A DNA stretch of 9,492 bases from Erysipelothrix sp. (GCA_012511085.1 JAAZGU010000027.1:1-9492); one strand, 5' to 3'; positions 1 to 5,582 are shown, numbered from the stretch's first letter. Notes: generated by a model not told the origin, from the letters alone. Numbers and translations: made by a program.

Positions 1-1880
1 GTCAATAAGTGTGAGTTACGAATCCCATGTTTAAGAACGCCTTCTTTGATTTCATCGGACATTCTGGACATGTAGCCGGTATGAATAAATGCGTTGCGAT
101 CCTTTAAGAATGGGAAGGAACCCTTCTCTTGTGCAAGTTGGATCGATGCTTTATAAGCGGCTTCCGCAATGTTTTTAAAGACCAAGTCAATCGTTTCAAG
201 TGATTCTGGGCTACCGTAACGCTTTTGGGCGTAGATGAGTAAGTCATGAAGTCCCATGACTCCCAGCCCAATGCGGCGTTCGCCAAGCGCTTGAATCTTA
301 TTGGCTTCTAAAAAGTAAGGGGTGTCATCAATGACATTGTCTTGCATGCGTACGCATAAGCTGACGCTTTCATGCAGTTTATCAAAGAGGATTTCACCGG
401 TTTTCTTATTGACAAAGTTGGCGAGGTTAATAGCTGCCAAATTACACACACTATAAGGTGCCAGTGGTTGTTCACCACAAGGATTAGTGGCTACGACTTT
501 TTGTCCGTAGGCCTTTGCGTTGGTTTCATCATTAGCATTGTCTAAGAAGAAAATACCAGGTTCTGCCGAGTAGGTTGCACAGAAGCTAATGAGATCCCAA
601 AGGTCGCGTGCCTTGATGGTGCGGTAGGTTTTAATGGGGTAGCCCAAGGCTTCCCATTCCCGCACATCACCAATGTCATGCCACTTGGCATCGTAGTCGG
701 CTTTTTGTTCTTGTGTATAGTTATCCAAGTCTGGGAAACGAAGCGCATAATCCTCATCGTTTTCAACGGCTGCCATAAATTCACGCGTTAACGTTACTGA
801 AATATTAGCACCGGATAAAAACTCAGGATTGACGACTTCAAGTTTGCCACCGTTAATAATCATTTCATTGGCAAAGTCGACCACGTGCGATGGCGCATCT
901 TTATTGGCTGCCAAGGCTTCATACATTTCACGTTCAATGCGTGACAGCGGGAAGAATTTCATCTTGCGTTTTGCTTCTTCCACGATTTGTTCATCTTTGG
1001 AGTTTTCACTGAGCCACTTTAAGACACGTGGGTTTTGCATTTTCGAAATAATAAATTCAATAATGTCAGGATGCCAGTCCGCTAGCATAATCATTTGCGC
1101 ACCACGGCGGGAACCGCCTTGTTCAACCAGATGCGTTAAATTCGCAATGTCATTCAGCCAGCTGACGGCACCGCTGGATTTACCACCCACGCCTTTGGCA
1201 AGTGCCGATTTTGGACGCAAGGTGGAACCGTTGGTACCAACACCACCCCCGCGTGACATGATTTCCATGACTTCTTTGCGATGATCAGCAATGCCGCCGC
1301 GTGAGTCATGAATGAAAGGCATCACAAAACAGTTGAAGTAAGTAACTTCCGTTTGGCTGCCGGCGCCATAAAGGACCCGGCCTGCCGGGACAATGTTGAG
1401 TTGTCGCAGTTGATTAAAAAAGAGGTCGCCAAAGTGGTTTTGACTGTCCTGAGCTTCGGTGTTTGCCAGGGCAAAACCAACCCGTTTCGCGATTTGTTCA
1501 TAATATATTTCAAGGGGCTTGTCGACTTGACTTAAGGGGCGCACAATCCTACCGGTTGTGGCTTCTTCTTCATCTTCGCAAGCACCACGCCATTCGTCTT
1601 CTAATAGGATGGTGACTAGCCCTTCATCATGGTCAATGGCAAGCACTTCACCAATCCCACGTGCTGGGAATTTTGGATCATCACGCACAATCGTCAATAC
1701 GATGTCACCAACACCAAGTGTTTTTAAGTTACGGTCCTTTTGGGCGTAACGGTCTAACATAACCAAGCGTGAAACACCGGCATGAGTTATTTTATAATCA
1801 TTTTCAATCGGATAAAGATGCGGAAAATGATTGTGGATGTCGTTGTTTAGTTTGTTAATGGTTGATGATTGATATTGCAT
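1..1880 (-). CDS. nrdJ: Adenosylcobalamin-dependent (class II) ribonucleotide reductase NrdJ, 3' end cut by window edge
   Basis: Reduces ribonucleotides to deoxyribonucleotides in the cytoplasm, using adenosylcobalamin to create the active-site thiyl radical. I read 626 uninterrupted codons from ATG at 1880 to the left edge. Preceding the ATG is AAAGGAG (1887-1893) with a 6-nt spacer. The active-site motif NPCGEQPL lies at residues 466-473, with N466, C468 (radical cysteine) and E470. C479 in SVCNL is 11 residues after C468, the spacing of the redox partner in Thermotoga NrdJ, and C184 in FNCF is the other redox cysteine. The N-terminal 160 or so residues (VSRLVMLDRYAQKD, then a small beta-rich segment) precede the catalytic barrel, as in the larger Bacillus-type NrdJ proteins. 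The end of the barrel and any C-terminal Cys pair lie outside the window. It follows the cobalamin adenosyltransferase by 52 nt, so it may share the riboswitch transcript. No NrdR box was recognised upstream. Class II is assigned from the motif spacing, the overall resemblance and the B12 neighbours. Confidence 0.95.
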   Translation of the reverse strand, partial: MQYQSSTINKLNNDIHNHFPHLYPIENDYKITHAGVSRLVMLDRYAQKDRNLKTLGVGDIVLTIVRDDPKFPARGIGEVLAIDHDEGLVTILLEDEWRGACEDEEEATTGRIVRPLSQVDKPLEIYYEQIAKRVGFALANTEAQDSQNHFGDLFFNQLRQLNIVPAGRVLYGAGSQTEVTYFNCFVMPFIHDSRGGIADHRKEVMEIMSRGGGVGTNGSTLRPKSALAKGVGGKSSGAVSWLNDIANLTHLVEQGGSRRGAQMIMLADWHPDIIEFIISKMQNPRVLKWLSENSKDEQIVEEAKRKMKFFPLSRIEREMYEALAANKDAPSHVVDFANEMIINGGKLEVVNPEFLSGANISVTLTREFMAAVENDEDYALRFPDLDNYTQEQKADYDAKWHDIGDVREWEALGYPIKTYRTIKARDLWDLISFCATYSAEPGIFFLDNANDETNAKAYGQKVVATNPCGEQPLAPYSVCNLAAINLANFVNKKTGEILFDKLHESVSLCVRMQDNVIDDTPYFLEANKIQALGERRIGLGVMGLHDLLIYAQKRYGSPESLETIDLVFKNIAEAAYKASIQLAQEKGSFPFLKDRNAFIHTGYMSRMSDEIKEGVLKHGIRNSHLL

Positions 1881-1903
1881 GTGACTCTCCTTTGTGTTCA
1901 AAA

Positions 1904-1932
1904 ATTATAATAACATAAAACACGCCTAATTA
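1904..1932 (-). promoter_or_regulatory. Possible nrdJ promoter (weak -35)
   Basis: On the minus strand a perfect TATAAT (1904-1909) lies 23 nt before the nrdJ ATG. The hexamer 17 nt upstream of it, TAATTA (1927-1932), is a poor -35. A transcript would start near 1897 and still include the nrdJ ribosome binding site. The stretch is very AT-rich, so a chance -10 is quite possible. Confidence 0.3.
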
Positions 1933-1937
1933 TTATA
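1906..1937 (-). repeat. AT-only inverted repeat between the adenosyltransferase gene and nrdJ
   Basis: Two perfect 8-base arms (1906-1913 and 1930-1937; minus strand TATAATAA and TTATTATA) flank a 16-nt loop. The upstream arm covers the adenosyltransferase stop codon, the downstream arm overlaps the possible nrdJ -10, and ATTTTTG follows on the minus strand. With only A-U pairs it would be a weak terminator or processing site at best. It may simply reflect the base composition. Confidence 0.35.
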
Positions 1938-2403
1938 CCTTATTCATCAAAGCAAAGATATAATCGGATAAGCGATTCACGTAAATACGAATGATGGGAT
2001 AATCGGTCGTTTCTTTAAAGGTGGCGATGATGGAGCGTTCCATCTTTCTGACTTGCGTCCGTAAAACATTGAGGGTCGCGCGATAAACATCATTGAATGG
2101 GTAGTACCAATCAAGATCAAGATGTTGCACGGCATCAATGGTGGTTTCTAAGTTGGTGATGAGTTCTTGTTTGAATGCATCGATGGTTTTGTAGCCCGCA
2201 ACAATGGCACTCATGAGCACCAATTCTTGTACGCGATCTTTAAATTCATCCAGTTTTTCGGGATAGTTTGCTTGCGCATAGATAAAAGAAGCCATCACTT
2301 CATCAATCAGTCCTAAGGTTCCAATTAAAGGATGGTCTTTTTCGAGGCGTTGGTTGCGCACGTCGGTGCTTCCTTGATCACCGGTTTTAGTCGTAATTTT
2401 CAT
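1933..2403 (-). CDS. Small, diverged PduO-type cob(I)alamin adenosyltransferase
   Basis: Predicted to transfer the adenosyl group of ATP to cob(I)alamin, giving the adenosylcobalamin needed by NrdJ next door. It has 156 residues, while PduO-type enzymes are usually about 180-190. Family marks: TKTGDQGST at 5-13 (ATP-binding N terminus), the D34-E35 pair in GLIDEV, LRTQVRKMER at 114-123 (matching the ARxxCRxAER helix, with R115, R119, E122, R123), and NRLSDYIF at 143-150. Two usual glycine motifs are altered. The GG after the first motif is replaced by RNQ (16-18), and the LPGG segment reads YPFND (101-105). Aromatics W99 and Y100 lie where the family has a phenylalanine near the corrin ring. 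The start is supported by GGAGG (2410-2414), 6 nt before ATG and inside the end of the upstream gene, with a 17-nt gene overlap that suggests coupled translation. The family call is good. Whether the diverged protein is fully active, or has a special handover role to NrdJ, cannot be told. Confidence 0.85.
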   Translation of the reverse strand: MKITTKTGDQGSTDVRNQRLEKDHPLIGTLGLIDEVMASFIYAQANYPEKLDEFKDRVQELVLMSAIVAGYKTIDAFKQELITNLETTIDAVQHLDLDWYYPFNDVYRATLNVLRTQVRKMERSIIATFKETTDYPIIRIYVNRLSDYIFALMNKV

Positions 2404-2914
2404 GAGTGACCTCCACTTTTTTAAGCAGGTGCTTTAATATATTATACGACGGTTTAAACAAAACGAGTACAATTATATAATTCGATATTGCATGGATGAT
2501 GTCAAAAGAAATGCCCCTTACCCAGTAGATGAAACTGAATTGCAGGCCATAGAAAATACCGTGGTTTATCGCAAAGAGCATCCCAAATAAAAATCCCCAT
2601 AAGCCACTGACAAGCGCCCAGCTGTAATGGTTGTGCTTAAGGACTGGTTTAAGGGTGTAAATCAAACCAATCCAAACAAGCCAAATCCAATAATAACCAA
2701 CGACCCAATCACCTGTGAGGCCCCAGACCAGCATCTCTAATGTCGCAAACACCAGACTGATAAAGACGGACATGGAGGCAGGTAATAACAGCGCGTACAT
2801 GAGCATCAGAAAAGTGACAAGTTCAATGTTTGGTAAAAACGCTAATGCAACTTGCAAGGCCACAAGTAACCCGCTGAATAAGCCAATCAAGACAATTTTA
2901 AGGGTCGGTTTCAT
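2387..2914 (-). CDS. ECF transporter S component, probably for cobalamin (CbrT-like)
   Basis: Membrane substrate-binding subunit of an energy-coupling-factor vitamin importer. It should pair with a shared EcfA-EcfA'-EcfT module, none of which lies in this window (group II arrangement). It has 175 residues and is very hydrophobic, with about five to six membrane segments (roughly 6-26, 33-53, 56-80, 97-117, 127-143, 145-160). The first helix carries an AxxxA pattern (A19, A23), the type of motif S components use to contact EcfT. It is followed by LPNIELVT (27-34), resembling the PN-E-VT signature I associate with cobalamin-type S components. The start lies 2 nt after the stop of the DUF4430 gene, with only a modest AGGA upstream, so translation is probably coupled. 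Its end overlaps the adenosyltransferase by 17 nt. The cobalamin specificity rests mainly on the riboswitch and the neighbours. Transport of a B12 precursor such as dimethylbenzimidazole is an alternative. Confidence 0.8.
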   Translation of the reverse strand: MKPTLKIVLIGLFSGLLVALQVALAFLPNIELVTFLMLMYALLLPASMSVFISLVFATLEMLVWGLTGDWVVGYYWIWLVWIGLIYTLKPVLKHNHYSWALVSGLWGFLFGMLFAINHGIFYGLQFSFIYWVRGISFDIIHAISNYIIVLVLFKPSYNILKHLLKKVEVTHENYD

Positions 2915-2916
2915 GC

Positions 2917-3378
2917 TTAAAATCCTGCCGCAAAGGTAAAGGTGAACACATCGGCGTCATAGACAGGTAAGGCGTCGATGCCGGTACAGAAACCGGCTTC
3001 CACACAATCTTGGTTGGTGGTGGAATCATAACCCCACCAAGGGCCGGTGTTCATATCTTCGGTCATGTAGTCATTGACACCCAGAATAAAACGGCCGTAA
3101 GCATCATCTTTTGAACCCGATAATGAGATATCAAATTGGTTCTTGTTTTCTTGATTAATACGATCGAGCACATCCCCAAGTAATAATAAATCATCATCCC
3201 CTTTTGATGTCACTGTAATACTACCTAGCTCTGAAGCATCATCTTCAAGTGACACGACAAAAGTTAGAGTGATTGTTTTTGTTTCAAGGACAACCTTTGG
3301 TTTGAGTAGGTGATTGGCAATCAACAACGCCCCAATTAACACCAAAACCGGTAAACCATACTTCAAATACTTCTTCAT
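2917..3378 (-). CDS. Membrane-anchored DUF4430 (transcobalamin-like) protein, possible extracellular cobalamin binder
   Basis: First gene behind the cobalamin riboswitch; 153 residues. Residues 1-3 are MKK, followed by one hydrophobic segment (about 8-25) with no lipobox cysteine, so it is either an uncleaved anchor or a signal peptide. The rest is hydrophilic and predicted to lie outside the membrane. The C-terminal half fits DUF4430, the fold that resembles the C-terminal beta domain of animal transcobalamin and intrinsic factor: a strand around YGRFILGVND (94-103), a central GPWWGYD (112-118), and a final strand pair ending DADVFTFTF (141-149). C125 and C131 frame a short loop (DCVEAGFC) and could form a disulfide. 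ATG at 3378 is preceded by GGAGG (3384-3388) with a 5-nt spacer. It ends 2 nt before the ECF S-component start. A role in capturing cobalamin and passing it to the S component is inferred from this context. Confidence 0.75.
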   Translation of the reverse strand: MKKYLKYGLPVLVLIGALLIANHLLKPKVVLETKTITLTFVVSLEDDASELGSITVTSKGDDDLLLLGDVLDRINQENKNQFDISLSGSKDDAYGRFILGVNDYMTEDMNTGPWWGYDSTTNQDCVEAGFCTGIDALPVYDADVFTFTFAAGF

Positions 3379-3392
3379 TGCTTCCTCCGAAG

Positions 3393-3414
3393 AAAAAACA
3401 CATCCTAAGATGTG
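3393..3414 (-). terminator. Second (proximal) hairpin with T run before the DUF4430 gene
   Basis: On the minus strand the 6-bp stem CACATC/GATGTG (3399-3404 with 3409-3414), with a TTAG tetraloop, is followed directly by TTTTTT (3393-3398). This lies just upstream of the ribosome binding site. It looks like a short intrinsic terminator placed in tandem behind the first one. Confidence 0.55.
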
Positions 3415-3416
3415 CG

Positions 3417-3442
3417 AAAAAAGACAATGGGCTTGTCTTTTT
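3417..3442 (-). terminator. Riboswitch expression-platform terminator
   Basis: On the minus strand a 10-bp stem AAAAAGACAA/TTGTCTTTTT (3433-3442 with 3418-3427) has a GCCCA loop and ends in a run of six T (3417-3422). It lies downstream of the cobalamin aptamer and upstream of the coding region, as expected for transcriptional attenuation. Its first five A residues can pair alternatively with the preceding hairpin. Confidence 0.8.
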
Positions 3443-3465
3443 ATCTTACACCCAGAAGATAAAAA
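3438..3465 (-). promoter_or_regulatory. Alternative hairpin of the riboswitch (antiterminator or P13-like)
   Basis: On the minus strand TTTTTATCTT (3456-3465) pairs perfectly with AAGATAAAAA (3438-3447) around the loop CUGGGUGU. The last five bases (3438-3442) are also the 5' end of the terminator stem, so the full forms of the two helices exclude each other. The loop contains GGUG, which could pair with CACC in the aptamer, as in the loop-loop contact of known B12 riboswitches. Which state B12 favours is not clear from sequence. Confidence 0.5.
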
Positions 3466-3472
3466 ATCATTT

Positions 3473-3627
3473 ATCAGAGTCTAGGCAGGTCTACTGGCTG
3501 ATACGTCTTCCTTCAAAAACCCTTCCCGTTTGTCACAGTGGTATGTTTTTGTTGTCAATATCGACAGTTGCTGGGGCAGCTTTGGTGATCCAAATTCCCT
3601 ATTATGTCAACTGACACCTATCCTGAT
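3473..3627 (-). promoter_or_regulatory. Cobalamin (B12) riboswitch aptamer
   Basis: Read on the minus strand, the segment shows the ordered conserved blocks of the class: TAGGGAA, then GCTGCCCCAGCAACTGT, then CCACTG, then GGGAAGG, and finally the B12 box CAGCCAGTAGACCTGCC (3484-3500). The closing stem P1 can be drawn from ATCAG (3623-3627) with CTGAT (3473-3477), plus TAGG with CCTA. The inner TTTGG-ATCA-CCAAA hairpin is also visible. It binds adenosyl- or other cobalamins and normally lowers expression of the downstream genes when B12 is plentiful. Here those are the DUF4430, ECF S-component and adenosyltransferase genes, and possibly nrdJ. Confidence 0.95.
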
Positions 3628-3633
3628 GATTTC

Positions 3634-3662
3634 ATTATAAAAGAGTATGGTTGGAATTACAA
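3634..3662 (-). promoter_or_regulatory. Sigma-A-type promoter of the B12 operon
   Basis: On the minus strand, TTGTAA (3657-3662) and TATAAT (3634-3639) are separated by exactly 17 nt. Transcription should begin near 3627, right at the 5' edge of the riboswitch P1 stem. The fit between predicted start and aptamer edge supports the call. Confidence 0.75.
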
Positions 3663-3727
3663 CCGTATCGAATCATGAAATTTAAATAAAAGAGCTGAAA
3701 CATATTATCCAAAATGGATTTAAACTG

Positions 3728-3736
3728 TGTTATTAT
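3728..3736 (+). promoter_or_regulatory. Possible extended -10 promoter for ispD
   Basis: TGTTATTAT has the TGn extension and a 5/6 match to TATAAT, 21 nt before the ispD ATG. No convincing -35 lies 16-18 nt upstream. The divergent B12-operon promoter is about 70 bp away. Apart from these two promoters I see nothing else in the ispD-side spacer. Confidence 0.35.
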
Positions 3737-3757
3737 TAGTGATAATAAGGTGGCGTT

Positions 3758-4399
3758 ATGAATTATTCATTATTGTTGTTGGCGGCGGGGAAAAATACCA
3801 AAATGGGTTTAGGTTACACTAAAATGTTTTACAGCATGGATGATGGTGAAACAGTCTTGCATCATGCGCTGCAAATCTTTTTAAGTGACCAACGCTGCAA
3901 ACAAATTGTAATTGTAACCAACCGCACCGACATGCCTAAGATTTTACTGCATTCCGACAAAGGTAAGGTCATGATAGTTAACGGTGGCGACCGTCGCATT
4001 GACAGCGTCTACAATGGGTTAATGGCAATCAAGGAAGATGTGGTGCTCATTCATGATGGCGCCCGTCCCTTTGTGAAGCTAGAAGCGGTGAACCGTCTGC
4101 TTGGACAAATGGACCACTACAAAGCATGTGTGCTTGGTATCCAATCCAAGGACATCATCAAAGAAGTGTACCAAGGCTTTGTCAAGGAAACGATTGAAAG
4201 CAATCACTTGATGTTGATTCAAACACCACAATCTTACAAAACCAGCTTTATTATTAACTGTTACACACGTGCGATCATGGATGGCATCGAGGCCTTGGAT
4301 GATGCGACGATTGTGGAATTAACAAGCGAAGAACCCATTAAAGTTGTGGATGGCAATCACAGCAATTATAAGATTACGACCAAAGAAGATGTGAATTAA
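3758..4399 (+). CDS. ispD: 2-C-methyl-D-erythritol 4-phosphate cytidylyltransferase (IspD family)
   Basis: Predicted to join MEP to CTP, giving CDP-methylerythritol and pyrophosphate, the third step of the non-mevalonate isoprenoid pathway. It has 213 residues, slightly shorter than the usual 225-235. Motifs: N-terminal nucleotide-binding loop LLAAGKNTKMG (7-17), then K22; GGDRRIDSVYNGL (76-88); HDGARPFV (99-106); QTPQ (155-158); DDAT (181-184); and C-terminal NYKITTKEDV (203-212). In the first loop the usual catalytic Arg is Lys15, and the Pro before the second Lys is missing (GYTKMF). That makes it a diverged member, though the later motifs are intact. The start has AAGGTGG (3747-3753) with a 4-nt spacer. 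It stands alone between the divergent B12 operon and rpsF, with its own weak terminator. The related TarI ribitol-phosphate cytidylyltransferases of teichoic acid synthesis are an alternative. No teichoic acid genes are nearby to support that. Confidence 0.8.
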   Translation: MNYSLLLLAAGKNTKMGLGYTKMFYSMDDGETVLHHALQIFLSDQRCKQIVIVTNRTDMPKILLHSDKGKVMIVNGGDRRIDSVYNGLMAIKEDVVLIHDGARPFVKLEAVNRLLGQMDHYKACVLGIQSKDIIKEVYQGFVKETIESNHLMLIQTPQSYKTSFIINCYTRAIMDGIEALDDATIVELTSEEPIKVVDGNHSNYKITTKEDVN

Positions 4400-4417
4400 T
4401 TTAGGAAGATGAAAAGG

Positions 4418-4450
4418 ATGTGCATACAATAAGATGTGAGCACATTTTTT
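4418..4450 (+). terminator. Weak intrinsic terminator after ispD
   Basis: ATGTGC (4418-4423) and GCACAT (4440-4445) form a 6-bp stem with a 16-nt loop, followed by a T run through 4450. It lies 19 nt behind the ispD stop. The large loop makes it only moderately convincing. Confidence 0.5.
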
Positions 4451-4485
4451 GTGGTTTAACACCATCAATATTTGGTTATTAAATA

Positions 4486-4514
4486 TAGACACATGGCCTT
4501 GTTTCTGTTATAAT
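4486..4514 (+). promoter_or_regulatory. Strong promoter of the rpsF-ssb-rpsR operon
   Basis: TAGACA (4486-4491, 5/6 to TTGACA), a 17-nt spacer, then a perfect TATAAT (4509-4514) with a TGn extension (4506-4508). Transcription is expected near 4521, leaving a leader of about 60 nt before rpsF that contains the S6:S18-type hairpin. Confidence 0.8.
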
Positions 4515-4540
4515 ACACCATACGGGTAAAGTAAAATTTA

Positions 4541-4576
4541 CTCCTTGCCTGCAAAGGCCGTTAGACCAGAAGGAGG
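4541..4576 (+). promoter_or_regulatory. S6:S18-type autoregulatory leader hairpin of rpsF
   Basis: CTCCTT (4541-4546) is complementary to AAGGAG (4570-4575), which is the rpsF Shine-Dalgarno sequence. Inside this stem, GCCT/AGGC (4547-4550 with 4555-4558) closes a GCAA tetraloop, and the 3' side carries the bulge CGTTAGACCAG (4559-4569) next to a CCG (4558-4560). This is the layout known for rpsF leaders bound by the S6:S18 protein pair, where the CCG bulge mimics their 16S rRNA site. Binding would hold the ribosome binding site closed, limiting rpsF and, by coupling, ssb and rpsR. Confidence 0.75.
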
Positions 4577-4583
4577 TGCAAAC

Positions 4584-4874
4584 ATGCGAAAATATGAGTT
4601 AATGTACATTGTCAACGCATCGCTCGATGAAGAGACACGTCAAGGCTTAATCGACAACTTGAAGAATCAAGTTGAACGTAACCAAGGCGTCGTCAGTGAT
4701 GTTACTGAAATGGGCATGCGCGACTTTGCATATGAGATTGATCATATGACCAAAGGTTTTTATGTACTGATGACTTTTGAAGCCGATGTTGAGACGGTGG
4801 TCGAACTCGAGCGTATCATGCGTTTGAATCGAAGCATCATCCGACACATGAACGTCAGATTAGACGAAGAATAA
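4584..4874 (+). CDS. rpsF: 30S ribosomal protein S6
   Basis: Component of the 30S subunit platform, where it pairs with S18 (encoded two genes on). It has 96 residues, the normal length. Recognisable are the start MRKYELMYIV, a central segment MRDFAYEIDHMTKGFYVLMTFEA (family pattern RKLAYPI..G.Y....F.A) and the helix ELERIMRLNRSIIRHMNVR at the end. The start at 4584 is chosen because AAGGAGG (4570-4576) sits 7 nt before it and family members begin here. An upstream in-frame TTG at 4545 would lie inside the leader hairpin. The stop overlaps the ssb ribosome binding site. Confidence 0.96.
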   Translation: MRKYELMYIVNASLDEETRQGLIDNLKNQVERNQGVVSDVTEMGMRDFAYEIDHMTKGFYVLMTFEADVETVVELERIMRLNRSIIRHMNVRLDEE

Positions 4875-4883
4875 GGAGCAGCT

Positions 4884-5327
4884 ATGGTAAATCGAGTGGT
4901 ATTAGTTGGAAGATTAACAAAAGATCCAATGTTAAGAAAAACGCAAACGGGCAAATCGGTACTGTCTTTTACAGTGGCAGTGAATCGTCAGTTTTCCCAA
5001 GAAGATCAAGCTGATTTCGTGAATTGCGTTGCGTGGGAAAAAACTGCAGAGTTTTTAAACAATTACGCACGCAAGGGTTCGCTGGTTTCAGTTGAAGGTC
5101 GCATTCAATCACGCAGTTACGACGACAAAGATGGTCGGCGTGTCTATGTGCAAGAAGTTGTGAGTGAAAACGTGCAACTGCTTGAATCACGTTCTGTGAG
5201 TGAATCGCGTTCCATGGAAAGTGCTTATCAAGTTGATGTTGAGTATGATGATTTCAACAATAATAATAATGATCAAGAAGATGATGGCTTAGTGCTAGAC
5301 ATCTCAAGTGATGATTTACCTTTTTAA
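4884..5327 (+). CDS. ssb: Single-stranded DNA-binding protein
   Basis: Coats single-stranded DNA in replication, repair and recombination, and recruits partner proteins through its acidic tail. It has 147 residues. The N-terminal OB fold (about 1-103) shows MVNRVVLVGRLTKDP, FTVAVNR, FVNCVAWEKTAEF (W51) and GSLVSVEGRIQSRSY. A short, acidic, Asn-rich linker follows (about 104-140, including five Asn at 125-129). The tip DDLPF (143-147) is the standard protein-interaction tail. AAGGAG (4873-4878) overlaps the rpsF stop, 9 nt after which ssb starts. The position between rpsF and rpsR is conserved in Bacillota. Confidence 0.96.
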   Translation: MVNRVVLVGRLTKDPMLRKTQTGKSVLSFTVAVNRQFSQEDQADFVNCVAWEKTAEFLNNYARKGSLVSVEGRIQSRSYDDKDGRRVYVQEVVSENVQLLESRSVSESRSMESAYQVDVEYDDFNNNNNDQEDDGLVLDISSDDLPF

Positions 5328-5344
5328 AATGAAAGGAGTAATGT

Positions 5345-5575
5345 ATGTCTTTTAGAAAACACCGTGTTCCAAGAAGAAAAGTATGTTATTTTACAAAAAA
5401 CAAAATTACTTTTATAGATTATAAAGATACTGAATTATTAAAACGCTTTATTGCAAGCAATGGAAAAATCATTCCAAGACGGGTTACTGGCACAAGTGCT
5501 AAATACCAAAGAATGCTTGCAGTAGCAATTAAACGCGCACGTCAGATGGCTTTACTGCCATATGTAGGCGACTAA
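5345..5575 (+). CDS. rpsR: 30S ribosomal protein S18
   Basis: Small basic 30S protein that forms a heterodimer with S6 on the platform. It has 76 residues, normal for Bacillota. Typical segments are YFTKNKITFIDYKDTELLKRF (16-36), IIPRRVTGTSAKYQRMLAVAIKRARQMALLPY (42-73). It has one cysteine (C14), so it is not the multi-Cys zinc-binding form. AAAGGAG (5332-5338) gives a 6-nt spacer to ATG 5345. It lies 17 nt after ssb and is followed by a terminator. Confidence 0.96.
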   Translation: MSFRKHRVPRRKVCYFTKNKITFIDYKDTELLKRFIASNGKIIPRRVTGTSAKYQRMLAVAIKRARQMALLPYVGD

Positions 5576-5582
5576 TTAAGTA

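Noticed and set aside
829..1284. Plus-strand open frame of 151 codons
   Set aside because: It lies fully antisense to nrdJ, whose frame is continuous and rich in motifs. The translated product is Ser- and Pro-rich with no recognisable domain.
3378..3614. Plus-strand open frame of 78 codons over the riboswitch
   Set aside because: It covers the reverse complement of the B12 aptamer and both terminators, has no ribosome binding site and shows no family resemblance.
4545..4583. N-terminal extension of rpsF from TTG 4545
   Set aside because: It would translate through the leader hairpin and the Shine-Dalgarno sequence. S6 proteins start at the MRKYE position.
4647..4954. Minus-strand open frames opposite rpsF and ssb
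   Set aside because: They are antisense to well-supported genes and show no ribosome binding site or domain.
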